Part shown: piece after piece, positions 1 to 8,350 of the stretch
Numbering within the stretch: the first letter of the stretch is position 1
How the letters are laid out: each line of letters starts with the position of its first letter
Assembly: GCA_035555975.1 (NCBI GenBank)
Contig: DATMFV010000035.1
Span: forward strand, 124,001-188,000
Direction of reading: 5' to 3'
DNA from: DATMFV01 sp035555975
GTDB taxonomy: Bacteria > Verrucomicrobiota > Verrucomicrobiia > Chthoniobacterales > Chthoniobacteraceae
Length of the DNA stretch: 64,000 nucleotides
The notes under the pieces: model-generated
Told to the model about the DNA's origin: nothing
The model's database searches: none
Seen by the model: only the letters and a program-made list of their open reading frames with translations
Made by a program: the position numbers and the translations under genes

Positions 1-279
1 ATGCTTGCGCCGCCACGGCCAGCGGGTCAGCGTGACGCAGAAAAGGTTCACGCAAAGCACCAGAAGCCAGAAAAGGAACCACGGCGCCTTGTAGACATAC
101 GCCTGGGCGACATGGGTGTCGAACTTCGACTCGTAGACCGTCGCAATGGCGCAGGCGATCGGGATCGTCAGGAGCAGGATCATCGCCAGCCGCAGCGATC
201 CCAGAAAGTGAATGAACTGCCAGACCTCGGAGTTCTTCCGACGGTTTTCGATATGATCGCGCCATTCTTTCTCAGTCAT
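1..279 (-). CDS. resB: ResB-like cytochrome c biogenesis protein (C-terminus beyond window)
   Basis: The first 93 codons of a membrane protein that continues past the left window edge. ResB-family proteins work with CcsA/ResC to deliver and attach haem to apocytochromes c at the outer face of the membrane. After a short charged start (MTEKEWRDHIENRRKN) there is a first membrane segment (residues about 24-41), an exposed stretch with SKFDTHVAQAYVYKAPWF, and a second membrane segment followed by LTRWPWRRK, the arrangement seen at the start of ResB. ATG at 279 overlaps the stop of the DUF420 gene by 8 bp, so it is the last visible member of the oxidase-assembly operon. A cytochrome c maturation factor fits the many c-type haem proteins encoded upstream. 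The family call rests on the N-terminus only. Confidence 0.75.
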   Translation of the reverse strand, partial: MTEKEWRDHIENRRKNSEVWQFIHFLGSLRLAMILLLTIPIACAIATVYESKFDTHVAQAYVYKAPWFLFWLLVLCVNLFCVTLTRWPWRRKH

Positions 280-739
280 GAGGCAGGAGCAGGGTGGACG
301 GGGGGAACCATTGGTAAAGCATCAGGTAGACGAGCACTCCGGTCACGGAGACATAAAGCCAGACCGGCATGGTCCAGCGCCCGATGCGGCGGTGAAAGGC
401 AAACCGCCCCCGCACCGCCGGGATGACAGTGGTCAACACCAGCGGCAGGACGGTAAAGGCGAGGAGGATGTGGCTCGCCAGGATCACGTAATAGACCAGG
501 CGGATCGGGCCGGTCGCCTCGAACTCGGTGGGGGGGACGTTGGCATGGTAGACGACGTAGCCCGCAAGAAAGAAGGTCGAGCTGATCAGCGCGCCGATCA
601 TCATGGCGATATGCCGGCGCTTCTGCTCGCGGCGGATGAACCACCACCCGAGGCAGATGAAACAGGTGCTTACGAAGTTGAAGGAGGCGTTGATCCCCGG
701 CAGGTCGCGCAGGGTCAGGGCGGCGAGCCAGTCGATCAT
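272..739 (-). CDS. DUF420 membrane protein, oxidase assembly (CtaM-like)
   Basis: A 155-residue integral membrane protein with about four hydrophobic segments, matching the DUF420 family whose Bacillus member CtaM is needed for activity of haem-A oxidases. Conserved-looking membrane histidines are visible (YVVYHANVP; ASHILLAF; FAFHRRIGRW). The ATG overlaps the stop of the sco gene as ATGA, which implies translational coupling, and the next gene is resB. The place in a ctaA-ctaB-sco cluster supports a role in maturing the cytochrome oxidase, probably in haem or copper insertion. The exact biochemical role of the family is not settled. Confidence 0.85.
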   Translation of the reverse strand: MIDWLAALTLRDLPGINASFNFVSTCFICLGWWFIRREQKRRHIAMMIGALISSTFFLAGYVVYHANVPPTEFEATGPIRLVYYVILASHILLAFTVLPLVLTTVIPAVRGRFAFHRRIGRWTMPVWLYVSVTGVLVYLMLYQWFPPSTLLLPHD

Positions 740-1407
740 GGCCGGCCCCCTTCCTCAAGGAGCGTTTTCACGTCGGCCACGATCTTCGCGCTTTCATCCC
801 GGGAAACCCCTTCGTAAAAGCGGCGGACGATGCCGTTCTGATCAACCAGCGCGATCTTGCTGCTGTGGGAGACATCGGCGGGTGCCATCCCTTCTTCATT
901 GGAGAAAGCCATCAGGAAACCTTCCATCGCGATCTTCTGGAGTTGCGCCTTGTCGCCGGTCATGAAGAGCCACCGCGGGTCGGCCCCCAGGTGGTCCGCA
1001 TACCCGCGCAGGACTTCCGGCGTGTCGTTGGCGGGGTCGACCGAGAAGGAGACAATCGCCACGTTTTCGCCGCTCGCAAGGAGTTCCTTCTGGATGCCGA
1101 CGATCCGGCTGTTGAGCAGCGGGCAGATGTCGGGGCAGTTGGTAAAGACAAAATCGGCGATCCAGACCTTGCCGCGCATCGAATCGAGCGTCACCTGTTG
1201 GCCGCTGCGTTCCAGGAGCGAAAACGACGGCACCTTGCTGTAACGGGTGAACTTTCCGTCCGGATCGACCCCTTGAGTCTGGAGCGGCCCGCTATGGACC
1301 TGCGTGGCAACCGGCGATGATTGCGACTTTTTCCGGATCAGAAAAAGCTGGAGGGAGACTCCGAGAATCCCGATGAAAAGAAAAATCAGGCAGATGGTTT
1401 TTTTCAT
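736..1407 (-). CDS. sco: SCO1/SenC copper chaperone for cytochrome oxidase CuA site
   Basis: A 223-residue SCO1/SenC/PrrC protein: an N-terminal membrane anchor (residues about 5-22) followed by a thioredoxin-fold domain outside the membrane. The copper-binding pair is visible as NCPDICP, and the third ligand histidine as DVSHSS near residue 180. It delivers copper to the CuA centre of subunit II or acts as a thiol reductase for it. It lies 13 bp downstream of ctaB and overlaps the DUF420 gene, in the assembly half of the oxidase cluster. Length and motifs are normal for the family. Confidence 0.93.
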   Translation of the reverse strand: MKKTICLIFLFIGILGVSLQLFLIRKKSQSSPVATQVHSGPLQTQGVDPDGKFTRYSKVPSFSLLERSGQQVTLDSMRGKVWIADFVFTNCPDICPLLNSRIVGIQKELLASGENVAIVSFSVDPANDTPEVLRGYADHLGADPRWLFMTGDKAQLQKIAMEGFLMAFSNEEGMAPADVSHSSKIALVDQNGIVRRFYEGVSRDESAKIVADVKTLLEEGGRP

Positions 1408-1420
1408 CGTCTTCGTACGC

Positions 1421-2344
1421 TCACCCCTTGATCAGGAGCATCATCAGGCCGAGCTGAACCGGCAGGTAAAGGATGGAGGCGATAAACAAGGTCCGGGCGG
1501 AACGGACCGACCGGCTTTTCATGAACAGGATGGCGCAAAGGACCATCGGCAGGTTGCAGACGATCGCGCCGATCAGGTACCCGAGCCCCGCCTTTCCGGC
1601 GAAGTATGGGATGAAGGTGATCGCCGCAAGCGCAAAGGTATAGAGGAGCGACTGGAAGGCCGCCCAGAGGCCGCGGGTGTCCGAACGGGTCAGCATGACG
1701 AAGCCGGCCTGCGAATACTGCTCGCGGTAAACCCAGGCGAGCGCCAGGAAATGGGGCATCTGCCAGGCGAAAAGGATGCCGAAAAGAACCCACGCCCCGA
1801 GCCCGAGCGAGCCGTTCGCGGCGGTCCACCCGATGACGGGAGGGATCGCGCCGGAAATCGCCCCGACCGTCACGCAGAGCGAAGTGCGCCGTTTCATCGG
1901 CGTGTAAAAGGCGAGGTAAATGAGCAGCGTCGCCGCCGCGAGGTAGGCGGCCACCAGCGTGGTGGTCTCCGCGAGGATCGTCAACCCGAGCGCCGCCATG
2001 CTGCACCCCAGGAAAAATCCGGTCATGCGGGTCATCCGGCCCGAGGGGAGGGGACGCCCGCGGGTGCGGCCCATGAGGCGGTCGACGTGGACTTCGATCA
2101 CCTGATTGAGCGCCCCGGCGGCCCCGGCGACCAGCCCGGTCCCGATCAAGGTATAAAACATCACCGGCCACGGCAGCGCCATCCCGCCCGCCATGACAAA
2201 GCCGACAAAGGTCGTCACGACGACCAGCATGCTCAGACGCGCCTTGGTCAGCAGCAGGAAATCGGCGATCCAGCCGACCCCTTCGGTACGGATGGCGCAT
2301 TCGGCGCTGATGGCGGTTGAGGCAATGGGAGTCGATTCGTTCAT
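1421..2344 (-). CDS. ctaB: Protohaem IX farnesyltransferase (haem O synthase)
   Basis: UbiA-superfamily prenyltransferase of 307 residues that converts haem B to haem O, the first step of haem A synthesis for the aa3 oxidase. The substrate/Mg motif is visible as NQVIEVHVDRLMGRTRGRPL near residue 90-110, followed by multiple membrane helices. The start was set at ATG 2344, which overlaps the stop of ctaA (ATGA) and gives the usual length; longer in-frame extensions only read through ctaA in another frame. Together with the upstream ctaA it supplies haem A for CtaD. Confidence 0.94.
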   Translation of the reverse strand: MNESTPIASTAISAECAIRTEGVGWIADFLLLTKARLSMLVVVTTFVGFVMAGGMALPWPVMFYTLIGTGLVAGAAGALNQVIEVHVDRLMGRTRGRPLPSGRMTRMTGFFLGCSMAALGLTILAETTTLVAAYLAAATLLIYLAFYTPMKRRTSLCVTVGAISGAIPPVIGWTAANGSLGLGAWVLFGILFAWQMPHFLALAWVYREQYSQAGFVMLTRSDTRGLWAAFQSLLYTFALAAITFIPYFAGKAGLGYLIGAIVCNLPMVLCAILFMKSRSVRSARTLFIASILYLPVQLGLMMLLIKG

Positions 2345-3288
2345 GGTGAAATCCGGTGCGGTTCGTGACGGGAACGCGAGACAAAGTACGAAGACCGAAT
2401 GGCCAGCGCAAAGCTCAAAGCGAGAATAAGGGCACCGTTTAGCACGTGAAGACTCGTCGGGATCGGCGCACGCGCCAACCAGATGATCGATGCTCCAAAA
2501 AGGATCTGAATGCCGACCAAGAGCAAGAGCCAAAGCGAGGGTGCGACAAATTGCCACACCGCGCGGGTCGGCCCGCGCAACACCTTGGCGGCGACGACGA
2601 TCACGAGGATCGCCACGGCGATCGCCCAGAGCCGGTGGGTCAGGTGGAGGTCAACCAGCGGGTTGTGGATGACCGGGAAAAAACTGCCGTAAGGGGGAAA
2701 GGTGGCGATCGCCAGTCCCGCCTTGAGGTGGCGCATGATCGCCCCGAGCAGAAGCTGGAGGAAGACCGAACCGGTCAGAATCCACGCCCAGCGCCGGACG
2801 TTGACGAGCCGCTGGAGCGGCACTTCGACGGCGGGGCGGGTCCACCCCTTGCCGAGCGCGAGGGCGATCCAGACCAGCAGGCAGAGAAAAAGCTGCGCGA
2901 GGCAGCCGTGGACGATCGCCAGCACGCGGGAGTCTGCCGTCACCCGGAAACCGCCCATCAACCCCTGGATGACCACCAGCACAAACGCGGCAACGCCGAG
3001 GGTGCGCAGCCAGCGCCGCGAGTCGCCCAGCCAGATCCAGACGGCGAGGATCGTCGTCAACACTCCGAGAATCGAGGCGACCACCCGGTGGCTGTGTTCC
3101 CAGAAGACCAGCCCGACCCAGCGCGAGACCGGAAAGGCGAACATGTTGTAGCCGAACGTGGTCGGCCAGTCGGGGACGGTCATCCCGGCGTCGAGGCTCG
3201 TCACCATCCCCCCGATAAAGATCAGCGCCAGCGTAAAGACGACGACGAACGAGGCAAAGCGCGAAAGCCAGGGATGAGCCGGTTGCAT
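2341..3288 (-). CDS. ctaA: Haem A synthase (CtaA/COX15)
   Basis: A 315-residue, eight-helix membrane enzyme that oxidises the C8 methyl of haem O to the formyl of haem A. The haem-coordinating histidines in the two repeated four-helix halves are visible: EHSHR (about residue 64-68) and VHG in the first half, LTHRLW and LHVLNG in the second. It is followed with an ATGA overlap by ctaB, so both haem-A enzymes are made from one transcript. A 378-bp gap separates it from ctaC upstream, so the assembly genes may have a separate promoter. Confidence 0.93.
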   Translation of the reverse strand: MQPAHPWLSRFASFVVVFTLALIFIGGMVTSLDAGMTVPDWPTTFGYNMFAFPVSRWVGLVFWEHSHRVVASILGVLTTILAVWIWLGDSRRWLRTLGVAAFVLVVIQGLMGGFRVTADSRVLAIVHGCLAQLFLCLLVWIALALGKGWTRPAVEVPLQRLVNVRRWAWILTGSVFLQLLLGAIMRHLKAGLAIATFPPYGSFFPVIHNPLVDLHLTHRLWAIAVAILVIVVAAKVLRGPTRAVWQFVAPSLWLLLLVGIQILFGASIIWLARAPIPTSLHVLNGALILALSFALAIRSSYFVSRSRHEPHRISP

Positions 3289-3666
3289 TCGGGTGGAGTG
3301 GTGAAAAAGCTGGCCTTAAAAAACGTAAAAAGCTCCGCCCGGCGTTATCTCCAAACGGGCGACCGGTATCGACCCGGCTGGGCGGCTTTGGGAACGACGG
3401 CGGGGCCGGTGCCGACAGGGCGAGCCACGAAGCATGGCACAAACCGGCGACGATTTCACCCTTTTATCTTGCCGCACCCTCAGAAAGCTTCCAGGGCCGC
3501 TCCACGGCGACCGTCGCCGGGAAGCCTCCGGGCGGGCGACCGCCTTTCGGGCCACAAGCGCCCGGCGGAGGCGACTTCGTTTGAGCCTCCCGGCATCGGT
3601 CTCTTCCCCGGAGCCGCCAATGCGGCCCCCGCAGGATTCAGACCCGACCTCGGTCATCGGAAGGGG
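3289..3666. other. Intergenic gap between ctaC and ctaA
   Basis: 378 bp without a credible gene. The reading frames through it are arginine/serine-rich with no domain signal. It is GC-rich in the middle and AT-richer next to ctaA (3300-3330). I see no clear terminator hairpin with a T-run and no convincing -35/-10 pair. It may carry the promoter of the ctaA-ctaB-sco-DUF420-resB group, but nothing in the sequence proves it. Confidence 0.5.
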
Positions 3667-4485
3667 TTACCGCCCCGCCGCAAGGTCGGCGGTCGCTGCG
3701 GTCGCGGCGTCGGTTTTGGCGGGCGCGGCGGCGGTGGGAGGCGGGGCCTTGAGGGCCTGCATTTCCTTCTCCCATTCCTGGTAGTCTTCGTCGGTATCGA
3801 CGACGACAAAGCCGCGCATGGCGTAATGGCTCGTGCCGCAGAGCTGGCCGCAGACCAGTTCAAACGAACCGGTCTTGATCGGCTTGAACCAGACCGGCGT
3901 CGCCATTCCCGGGATCGCATCCTGGCCGACGCGCATATGCTTGAGGGCGAAGCTGTGGATGACGTCCTTGGAACTGATGTCGATGATGACGTTCTTGTTG
4001 AGCGGGATGTGCGCTTCGTTGATGACGACGAGGTCGTCCTGCGCCGTCGGGTCGCTCAGGTCGAGCCCGAGCGGGTTGGTGGCCGAGACGAGCGAGACTT
4101 TCTGCGGGCCGAAAATGCCGTCCGGACCGGGGTAATGGAAGTTCCAGAGGAACTGCTGGGCGATCACCCGGATGCGCATGTAGTCGCTGTCGGGCGGAAC
4201 GCCGTTGACCCGCTTGGCCCAGATCGGAATCCCGAACCCGAGCAGGAAGATCGACTCGACGAGCACGACCATCAGCTCGATGTGCGTGGAAGCCTTCGAC
4301 TTGACGCCGTGGTAGTCGGCCTTCGGGTTGCGCGACTTGCGGAACTTGAAGATGGTGATGAGGAAGAAGATCGACCACCCGACAAAGAGAATCCCCATCA
4401 CCCAGTGGACGAATTCCATCATCTGGTCGATCTGGAACCCGTGCTCGGAGGCGTTCTCTATGAGGCCAAAATATTTATGAAGCAT
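3667..4485 (-). CDS. ctaC: Cytochrome c oxidase subunit II (CuA)
   Basis: A 272-residue subunit II: two N-terminal membrane helices (about 20-45 and 65-90) and an exterior cupredoxin domain. The CuA site is intact: VIHSF supplies the first histidine and CGQLCGTSHYAM supplies the two cysteines, second histidine and methionine. No haem c domain is fused, so this is aa3- rather than caa3-type and a separate cytochrome must donate electrons. The C-terminal 25 residues are Ala/Pro/Thr-rich. ATG 4485 was chosen because it is 16 bp after the stop of the preceding small gene and gives the normal N-terminus; a longer frame would run back through that gene. Confidence 0.95.
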   Translation of the reverse strand: MLHKYFGLIENASEHGFQIDQMMEFVHWVMGILFVGWSIFFLITIFKFRKSRNPKADYHGVKSKASTHIELMVVLVESIFLLGFGIPIWAKRVNGVPPDSDYMRIRVIAQQFLWNFHYPGPDGIFGPQKVSLVSATNPLGLDLSDPTAQDDLVVINEAHIPLNKNVIIDISSKDVIHSFALKHMRVGQDAIPGMATPVWFKPIKTGSFELVCGQLCGTSHYAMRGFVVVDTDEDYQEWEKEMQALKAPPPTAAAPAKTDAATAATADLAAGR

Positions 4486-4501
4486 AACAGCGGCAGTGAC
4501 G

Positions 4502-4771
4502 TTATTGGTGGGGCGAGGAGGTCGCCTCGAGCCCAAGGTTGGGGTCCTCGTCGAGCGGCAGACCGTCGCGTTTGGCGAGGAAATAAACGAAATAGACAAA
4601 CAGGCAGGCGACCGCGAAAACCAGCGTCAGCAACAACCCCATCGACGCCGTCATCGCCGCACCGGTCTTTCCGTCCGCCTTCCCCATGCAACTGGCGCAG
4701 GCAAACGCGGGTTGAGCCATCAACAGGGCGAGCACCGGAGTCAGACTGAGAATTTTGGCCATCTTTTTCAT
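4502..4771 (-). CDS. Small exported/membrane protein with CxxC in the oxidase operon
   Basis: An 89-residue protein of unrecognised family. It has a signal-peptide-like start (MKKMAKILSLTPVLALLMAQPAFA) directly followed by CASCMGK, then one membrane helix (about residues 42-66) and an acidic tail. The CxxCM motif just after the predicted cleavage site could bind copper or form a thiol pair, which would suit an oxidase assembly or accessory role; this is inference. It overlaps the upstream 67-residue gene (ATGA) and precedes ctaC by 16 bp. Confidence 0.75.
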   Translation of the reverse strand: MKKMAKILSLTPVLALLMAQPAFACASCMGKADGKTGAAMTASMGLLLTLVFAVACLFVYFVYFLAKRDGLPLDEDPNLGLEATSSPHQ

Positions 4772-4971
4772 AGGAGCAACCGTCGGGATTTTCTGAAAAA
4801 CCAGACCCCGTAGCCTGTCAGGGTCGCACCGACCAACGCGAAGGCGGCGGCCAGCGCCCCATCGAGCACCCCGCCGCTCCTCTGGAAGAAGACGTATTCG
4901 TAATACGCCAGCCCGAGAGTGAGGATCACCGAGATGATGATGAAGACGATATGGAAGCCCCTCAGCGTCAT
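4768..4971 (-). CDS. Small two-helix membrane protein in the oxidase operon
   Basis: A 67-residue protein with two hydrophobic segments (about residues 7-24 and 34-55) and a basic C-terminus (FRKSRRLLL). I do not recognise the family. It starts 7 bp after the stop of ctaF and overlaps the next gene, so it is clearly embedded in the ctaDEF-x-y-ctaC operon and may be a small oxidase subunit. ATG 4971 was preferred over the in-frame ATG at 5013, which would overlap ctaF by 35 bp with a polar, unlikely extension. Confidence 0.7.
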   Translation of the reverse strand: MTLRGFHIVFIIISVILTLGLAYYEYVFFQRSGGVLDGALAAAFALVGATLTGYGVWFFRKSRRLLL

Positions 4972-4978
4972 GGAAAAA

Positions 4979-5341
4979 TCAGAATTTGATGTGGTCGACC
5001 AGCGCGAGCGCACAAATCAGGAAGAGCCCGGCGACGATGATGGTCGTCGGAATCATGAACTGGTAAATCGATCCCTTCTCCTCCTTCATGTGCATGAAAA
5101 AGAGGATCACCAGCGACGCCTTGATGGCCGCCACCAGCAGGCCGACGGCGATGTTCATCGCTTCACTGCCGAAATGGATCTGGGTGACGATGACGGTCAC
5201 GACCGTCCCGAGCAGCAGGGCCGCACCGACGCCGAGGTAAAGCTTGACGTGGGCGTGGAAGTGCTCGGCGTCGTGAGGCACGCTCACGGGGTGTTCCTTC
5301 TCGGCGGCTGACAGGTCGCTGGGTTGATGGGCGTCGCTCAT
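4979..5341 (-). CDS. ctaF: Cytochrome c oxidase subunit IV (prokaryotic COX4)
   Basis: A 120-residue protein with three membrane helices and a polar, histidine-rich N-terminus (VPHDAEHFHAHVK). The central signature AAIKASLVILFFMHMKEE is typical of the prokaryotic subunit IV family, a non-catalytic subunit that packs against subunits I and III. Its start is 3 bp from the stop of ctaE and it is followed by the two small membrane genes. Confidence 0.9.
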   Translation of the reverse strand: MSDAHQPSDLSAAEKEHPVSVPHDAEHFHAHVKLYLGVGAALLLGTVVTVIVTQIHFGSEAMNIAVGLLVAAIKASLVILFFMHMKEEKGSIYQFMIPTTIIVAGLFLICALALVDHIKF

Positions 5342-5344
5342 GGT

Positions 5345-6232
5345 TTAGAAGAGGTAAAAAATCGGGAAGGCAAAGATCCAGACGAGATCGACAAAGTGCC
5401 AGAAGAGCCCGACGACTTCAATCCGGTTGGCCATGTGTTCGGGGTCGCGCTCGTAAAGCCGCTTGCTGACCGGCAGCATAAAGTAGCCAAAGACGATCAA
5501 CCCGGCGAGGACGTGAATCCCGTGCAACCCGGTGATGGTGTAGTAGACGGCGAAGTAGGAGCTGTGCCTGGGGACAAAAAAGCTTCCCCAGCGGACATCC
5601 TCCTTCTGGATCGTCACGACCTTGTCGCTCTGCGGACGCGGGAAGATGTGCGGCAGGTAGTTGTCGGGATTGGTCGGCTCGGCGTTGACGGCGTCGAGGC
5701 GGAGGCGGAACTCCTTGGCTTCCGGGTTTTCCCACGCCTCGTGGTCTTCGTGCGTCGGGAAGGTGCCGGTGATCTCGGTGCGGCGTCGGCCTTCGCCTTC
5801 CTCGGCGAGGAATTCGTTGCCGAGGTAGGCTTCGTATTTGTAAAGCGCGTCGTCGTTGATGTAAGCGCCGAAGTGGTGGAACTTGGCGGGCCATTCATAG
5901 CCGAGCTTGATCCCGAGGAAGATCGCCCCGCAAAGGATCGTCAATCCCATGAACACCTGATAGCGCCGGAAGTTGCGCATCTTCAATGCCGCCCAGGCGA
6001 AGACGACGCTGACCGAGGAGGCGATCAGGATCGCGGTGTTGAGCGTCCCGACCGGGATGTTCAGCAGACCGTGGGGCCAGGTCCCCGGAACCGCGCCAAA
6101 GCGAAGGAAGACGTACGCTGAAAAGAGACCGCCGAAAAGCATCACTTCGGATGCCAGGAAGAGCCAGATGCCGATCTTGGCATTCCAGAGGCCGGTGTCG
6201 GGCCTCGGCTTGACTGTATAAGGTATTTCCAT
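5345..6232 (-). CDS. ctaE: Cytochrome c oxidase subunit III with a large soluble insertion
   Basis: A 295-residue subunit III. The usual helices flank the family landmarks KIGIWLFLASEVMLFGG at the start and TITGLHGIHVLAG near residue 235. Between GYEW (about 114) and FFVPRHSSYF (about 225) lies roughly 100 mostly charged residues that ordinary bacterial subunit III of about 200 residues lacks. The insertion is in frame, has the local codon bias and no stop, so it is not an assembly artefact. It precedes ctaF by 3 bp and follows ctaD by 19 bp. Confidence 0.93.
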   Translation of the reverse strand: MEIPYTVKPRPDTGLWNAKIGIWLFLASEVMLFGGLFSAYVFLRFGAVPGTWPHGLLNIPVGTLNTAILIASSVSVVFAWAALKMRNFRRYQVFMGLTILCGAIFLGIKLGYEWPAKFHHFGAYINDDALYKYEAYLGNEFLAEEGEGRRRTEITGTFPTHEDHEAWENPEAKEFRLRLDAVNAEPTNPDNYLPHIFPRPQSDKVVTIQKEDVRWGSFFVPRHSSYFAVYYTITGLHGIHVLAGLIVFGYFMLPVSKRLYERDPEHMANRIEVVGLFWHFVDLVWIFAFPIFYLF

Positions 6233-6251
6233 GGATGGGATTTAAGTCGGG

Positions 6252-8057
6252 TTATACTTCAGGATCAGCCTGCGGCGAGAAATCCTTCTTGGAGCCGGGC
6301 ACGCTGTATTCATACGGTCCGCGGTAGACCTTGATCGGCCGGGTGAAGTTGCCGTGCGGAGGCGGCGTCGGGGTCTGCCACTCCAGCGTGGTGGAATCCC
6401 ACGGGTTGTCGCCGACCTTGCGCCCCTTGCGGATGCTCCAGACGAGGTTGAAGATGAAGATCAACTGGAAGAGGCCGAGCACCCAGGCACCCCACGACAT
6501 CACCGCATTCCAGTGCAACACCGGGGCGATGATCTGTTCGTAGGTCACGCCGCCGTCGTACCAGCGCCGGTGAACCCCCGCCATCCCCTGGATGAGCATC
6601 GGGAAGAAGATGACGTTCATGCAGACGAGCGAACCCCAGAAGTGGACCTTGCCGAGCTTGTCGCTCATCGTGCGGCCGGTCATCTTCGGGAACCAGTAGT
6701 AAATCCCCGCAAAGACGGCGAAGATCGTACCGGGCGCCACGATGTAGTGGAAGTGACCGATGATGTAGTAGGTGTCGTGCAGGTGAAGGTCGAGGGCGTT
6801 GAACGCGAGCGGCAGCCCGGTCAATCCGCCGATGCCGAACATCGGGATGAACGCCGTGGCAAAAAGCATCGGCGTGTTGAAGCGGATCGAACCGCCCCAG
6901 AGCGAAATAAGCAGGACGGTGATGATGATCACCGAGGGGACCGAGACCATGACGGTCGTCGTCTGGAAGAAGGCCGATACCTTGGTTCCCATCCCGGTCA
7001 GGAACATATGGTGCGCCCAGACGAACATGGAGAGGAAGCCGAGCACGACGACCGAGAAGACCATCGCCTTGTAGGCCCAGATCGGCTTGCGGGTGTTGTT
7101 GGTGATGACTTCGGTGACGATCCCGATGGCGGGAAGGATGAGCACGTAGACTTCCGGGTGGGCGAGGAACCAGAAGAGGTGCTGCCAGAGCAGGGGACTC
7201 CCCCCGCCCGATACGGCGGCGGCCTGACCGGCGACGATCAACCCGTCGGGGTTGAAGAAACTGGTGCCCGCGAGGCGGTCCATCGTCTGCATGACCCCGG
7301 CGGCCTGAAGCGGCGGGAAGGCGAGCAGCAGCAGGTAGGCGGTGATCAACTGCGCCCAGCAGAAAAAGGGAAGACGCATCCAGGTCAGCCCCGGAGCGCG
7401 CAACTGGACGACGGTGGTGATGAAGTTGACCGAACCGAGGAGCGACGAGAAGATCAGGATCACCATCGCCAGGAGCCAGAGGGTCTGCCCGTTGAAGAAC
7501 GGATGGAACCCGGGCCCGATGTCGGAGATGTTTGCCAGCGGAGGGTATGAGGTCCAGCCGCTCTTGGCCGCGCCGCCGGGAACGAAAAAGCTGGCGAGCA
7601 TCGACACGCCGCCGACGAAGTAAAGCCAGTAGCTCAACATGTTGAGCTTGGGGAAGGCCATGTCGGGCGCCCCGATCTGCAACGGCATGACATAGTTGCC
7701 AAACGCGCCGAAGGAGAGCGGCACGATCCCCAGGAAGATCATGATCGTCCCGTGCATCGCCCCGAGGGAGTTGTAAAAGTCGGGCGTCATGACGCCGCCC
7801 GGCATCTGGTTGGGGAAGGCGGACCCCAGGATCTTTCCGAGCACCGGCATCGTCTGACCGGGATACGCCAACTGCCAGCGCATCATCATCATCAGGATGA
7901 AGCCGAAGAGAAGAAAGGAGAGCGCGGTCAGGCCGTACTGGATGCCGATCATCTTGTGATCGGTCGAAAAAACGTACTTGCTCCAGAAACCGAGTTCATG
8001 ATGGTCATCATGCTCGTGCCCCGCGGGAGCAGGCTGGGTTTGGGGTTGGGTTGCCAT
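6252..8057 (-). CDS. ctaD: Cytochrome c oxidase subunit I (aa3 type)
   Basis: A 601-residue haem-copper oxidase subunit I with 12 membrane helices; it reduces O2 to water and pumps protons. The catalytic sites are intact: AHPEVYVLILPAIG carries the CuB histidine, the cross-linked tyrosine and the D-channel glutamate; WAHHMFLTG carries the other two CuB histidines; HLHDTYYIIGHFHYIVAPG carries the haem ligands. This marks an A-family enzyme. The N-terminus is His-rich (HEHDDHHE). It is the first gene of the oxidase group and has a 293-bp upstream gap. The contrast with the ligand-free CcoN-like protein upstream is notable. Confidence 0.97.
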   Translation of the reverse strand: MATQPQTQPAPAGHEHDDHHELGFWSKYVFSTDHKMIGIQYGLTALSFLLFGFILMMMMRWQLAYPGQTMPVLGKILGSAFPNQMPGGVMTPDFYNSLGAMHGTIMIFLGIVPLSFGAFGNYVMPLQIGAPDMAFPKLNMLSYWLYFVGGVSMLASFFVPGGAAKSGWTSYPPLANISDIGPGFHPFFNGQTLWLLAMVILIFSSLLGSVNFITTVVQLRAPGLTWMRLPFFCWAQLITAYLLLLAFPPLQAAGVMQTMDRLAGTSFFNPDGLIVAGQAAAVSGGGSPLLWQHLFWFLAHPEVYVLILPAIGIVTEVITNNTRKPIWAYKAMVFSVVVLGFLSMFVWAHHMFLTGMGTKVSAFFQTTTVMVSVPSVIIITVLLISLWGGSIRFNTPMLFATAFIPMFGIGGLTGLPLAFNALDLHLHDTYYIIGHFHYIVAPGTIFAVFAGIYYWFPKMTGRTMSDKLGKVHFWGSLVCMNVIFFPMLIQGMAGVHRRWYDGGVTYEQIIAPVLHWNAVMSWGAWVLGLFQLIFIFNLVWSIRKGRKVGDNPWDSTTLEWQTPTPPPHGNFTRPIKVYRGPYEYSVPGSKKDFSPQADPEV

Positions 8058-8350
8058 GGCTGATATTTTCTTTGGCTAAAAGAGAACTTGAACTCTAAAA
8101 AGGGAGACCATTCTTAACGGGCCCTTCGGGAAGCATCAAACATCTATTCACGTACTGATTTCAGGTTTAGTCCCGGGTGTGCAGAGCGGTCCCGCACCCG
8201 GCACGACGCTCCGGGTCGGGCGTCTTCCGAAGGGAGCAAAGGTGCTTCTTCGCGGTGGCAAAGCATTCGTACAGGCAAGAACTCTATAACAACCGCTTAT
8301 TTTGGCAAGAATCCTGTTGGAGCTTCTCTCAAAAAATCGTGGACCTTTCG
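8058..8350 (-). promoter_or_regulatory. Probable leader/promoter region of the ctaDEF-ctaC operon
   Basis: 293 bp between the last cytochrome gene and ctaD, noticeably AT-richer than the flanks at both ends (8058-8110 and 8280-8345). No gene is visible. On the minus strand TTGTTATAGAGTT near 8280-8300 offers a weak -10-like stretch, but no good -35 partner. The gap separates the act-cco group from the aa3 genes, so a promoter or processing site is expected here; the exact site is not identifiable. Confidence 0.3.

Noticed and set aside
3316..3657. A 113-codon open frame on the minus strand between ctaC and ctaA.
   Set aside because: It is Arg/Ser/Pro-rich, with no domain, no ribosome-binding site and no codon bias like its neighbours; it is an effect of high GC.
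2446..4749. A 767-codon plus-strand open frame opposite ctaA and ctaC, with similar long frames opposite actB, secA and tkt.
   Set aside because: They are antisense shadows of well-supported genes in GC-rich DNA: very rich in Arg, Asp, Glu and Gly, and without family signals.
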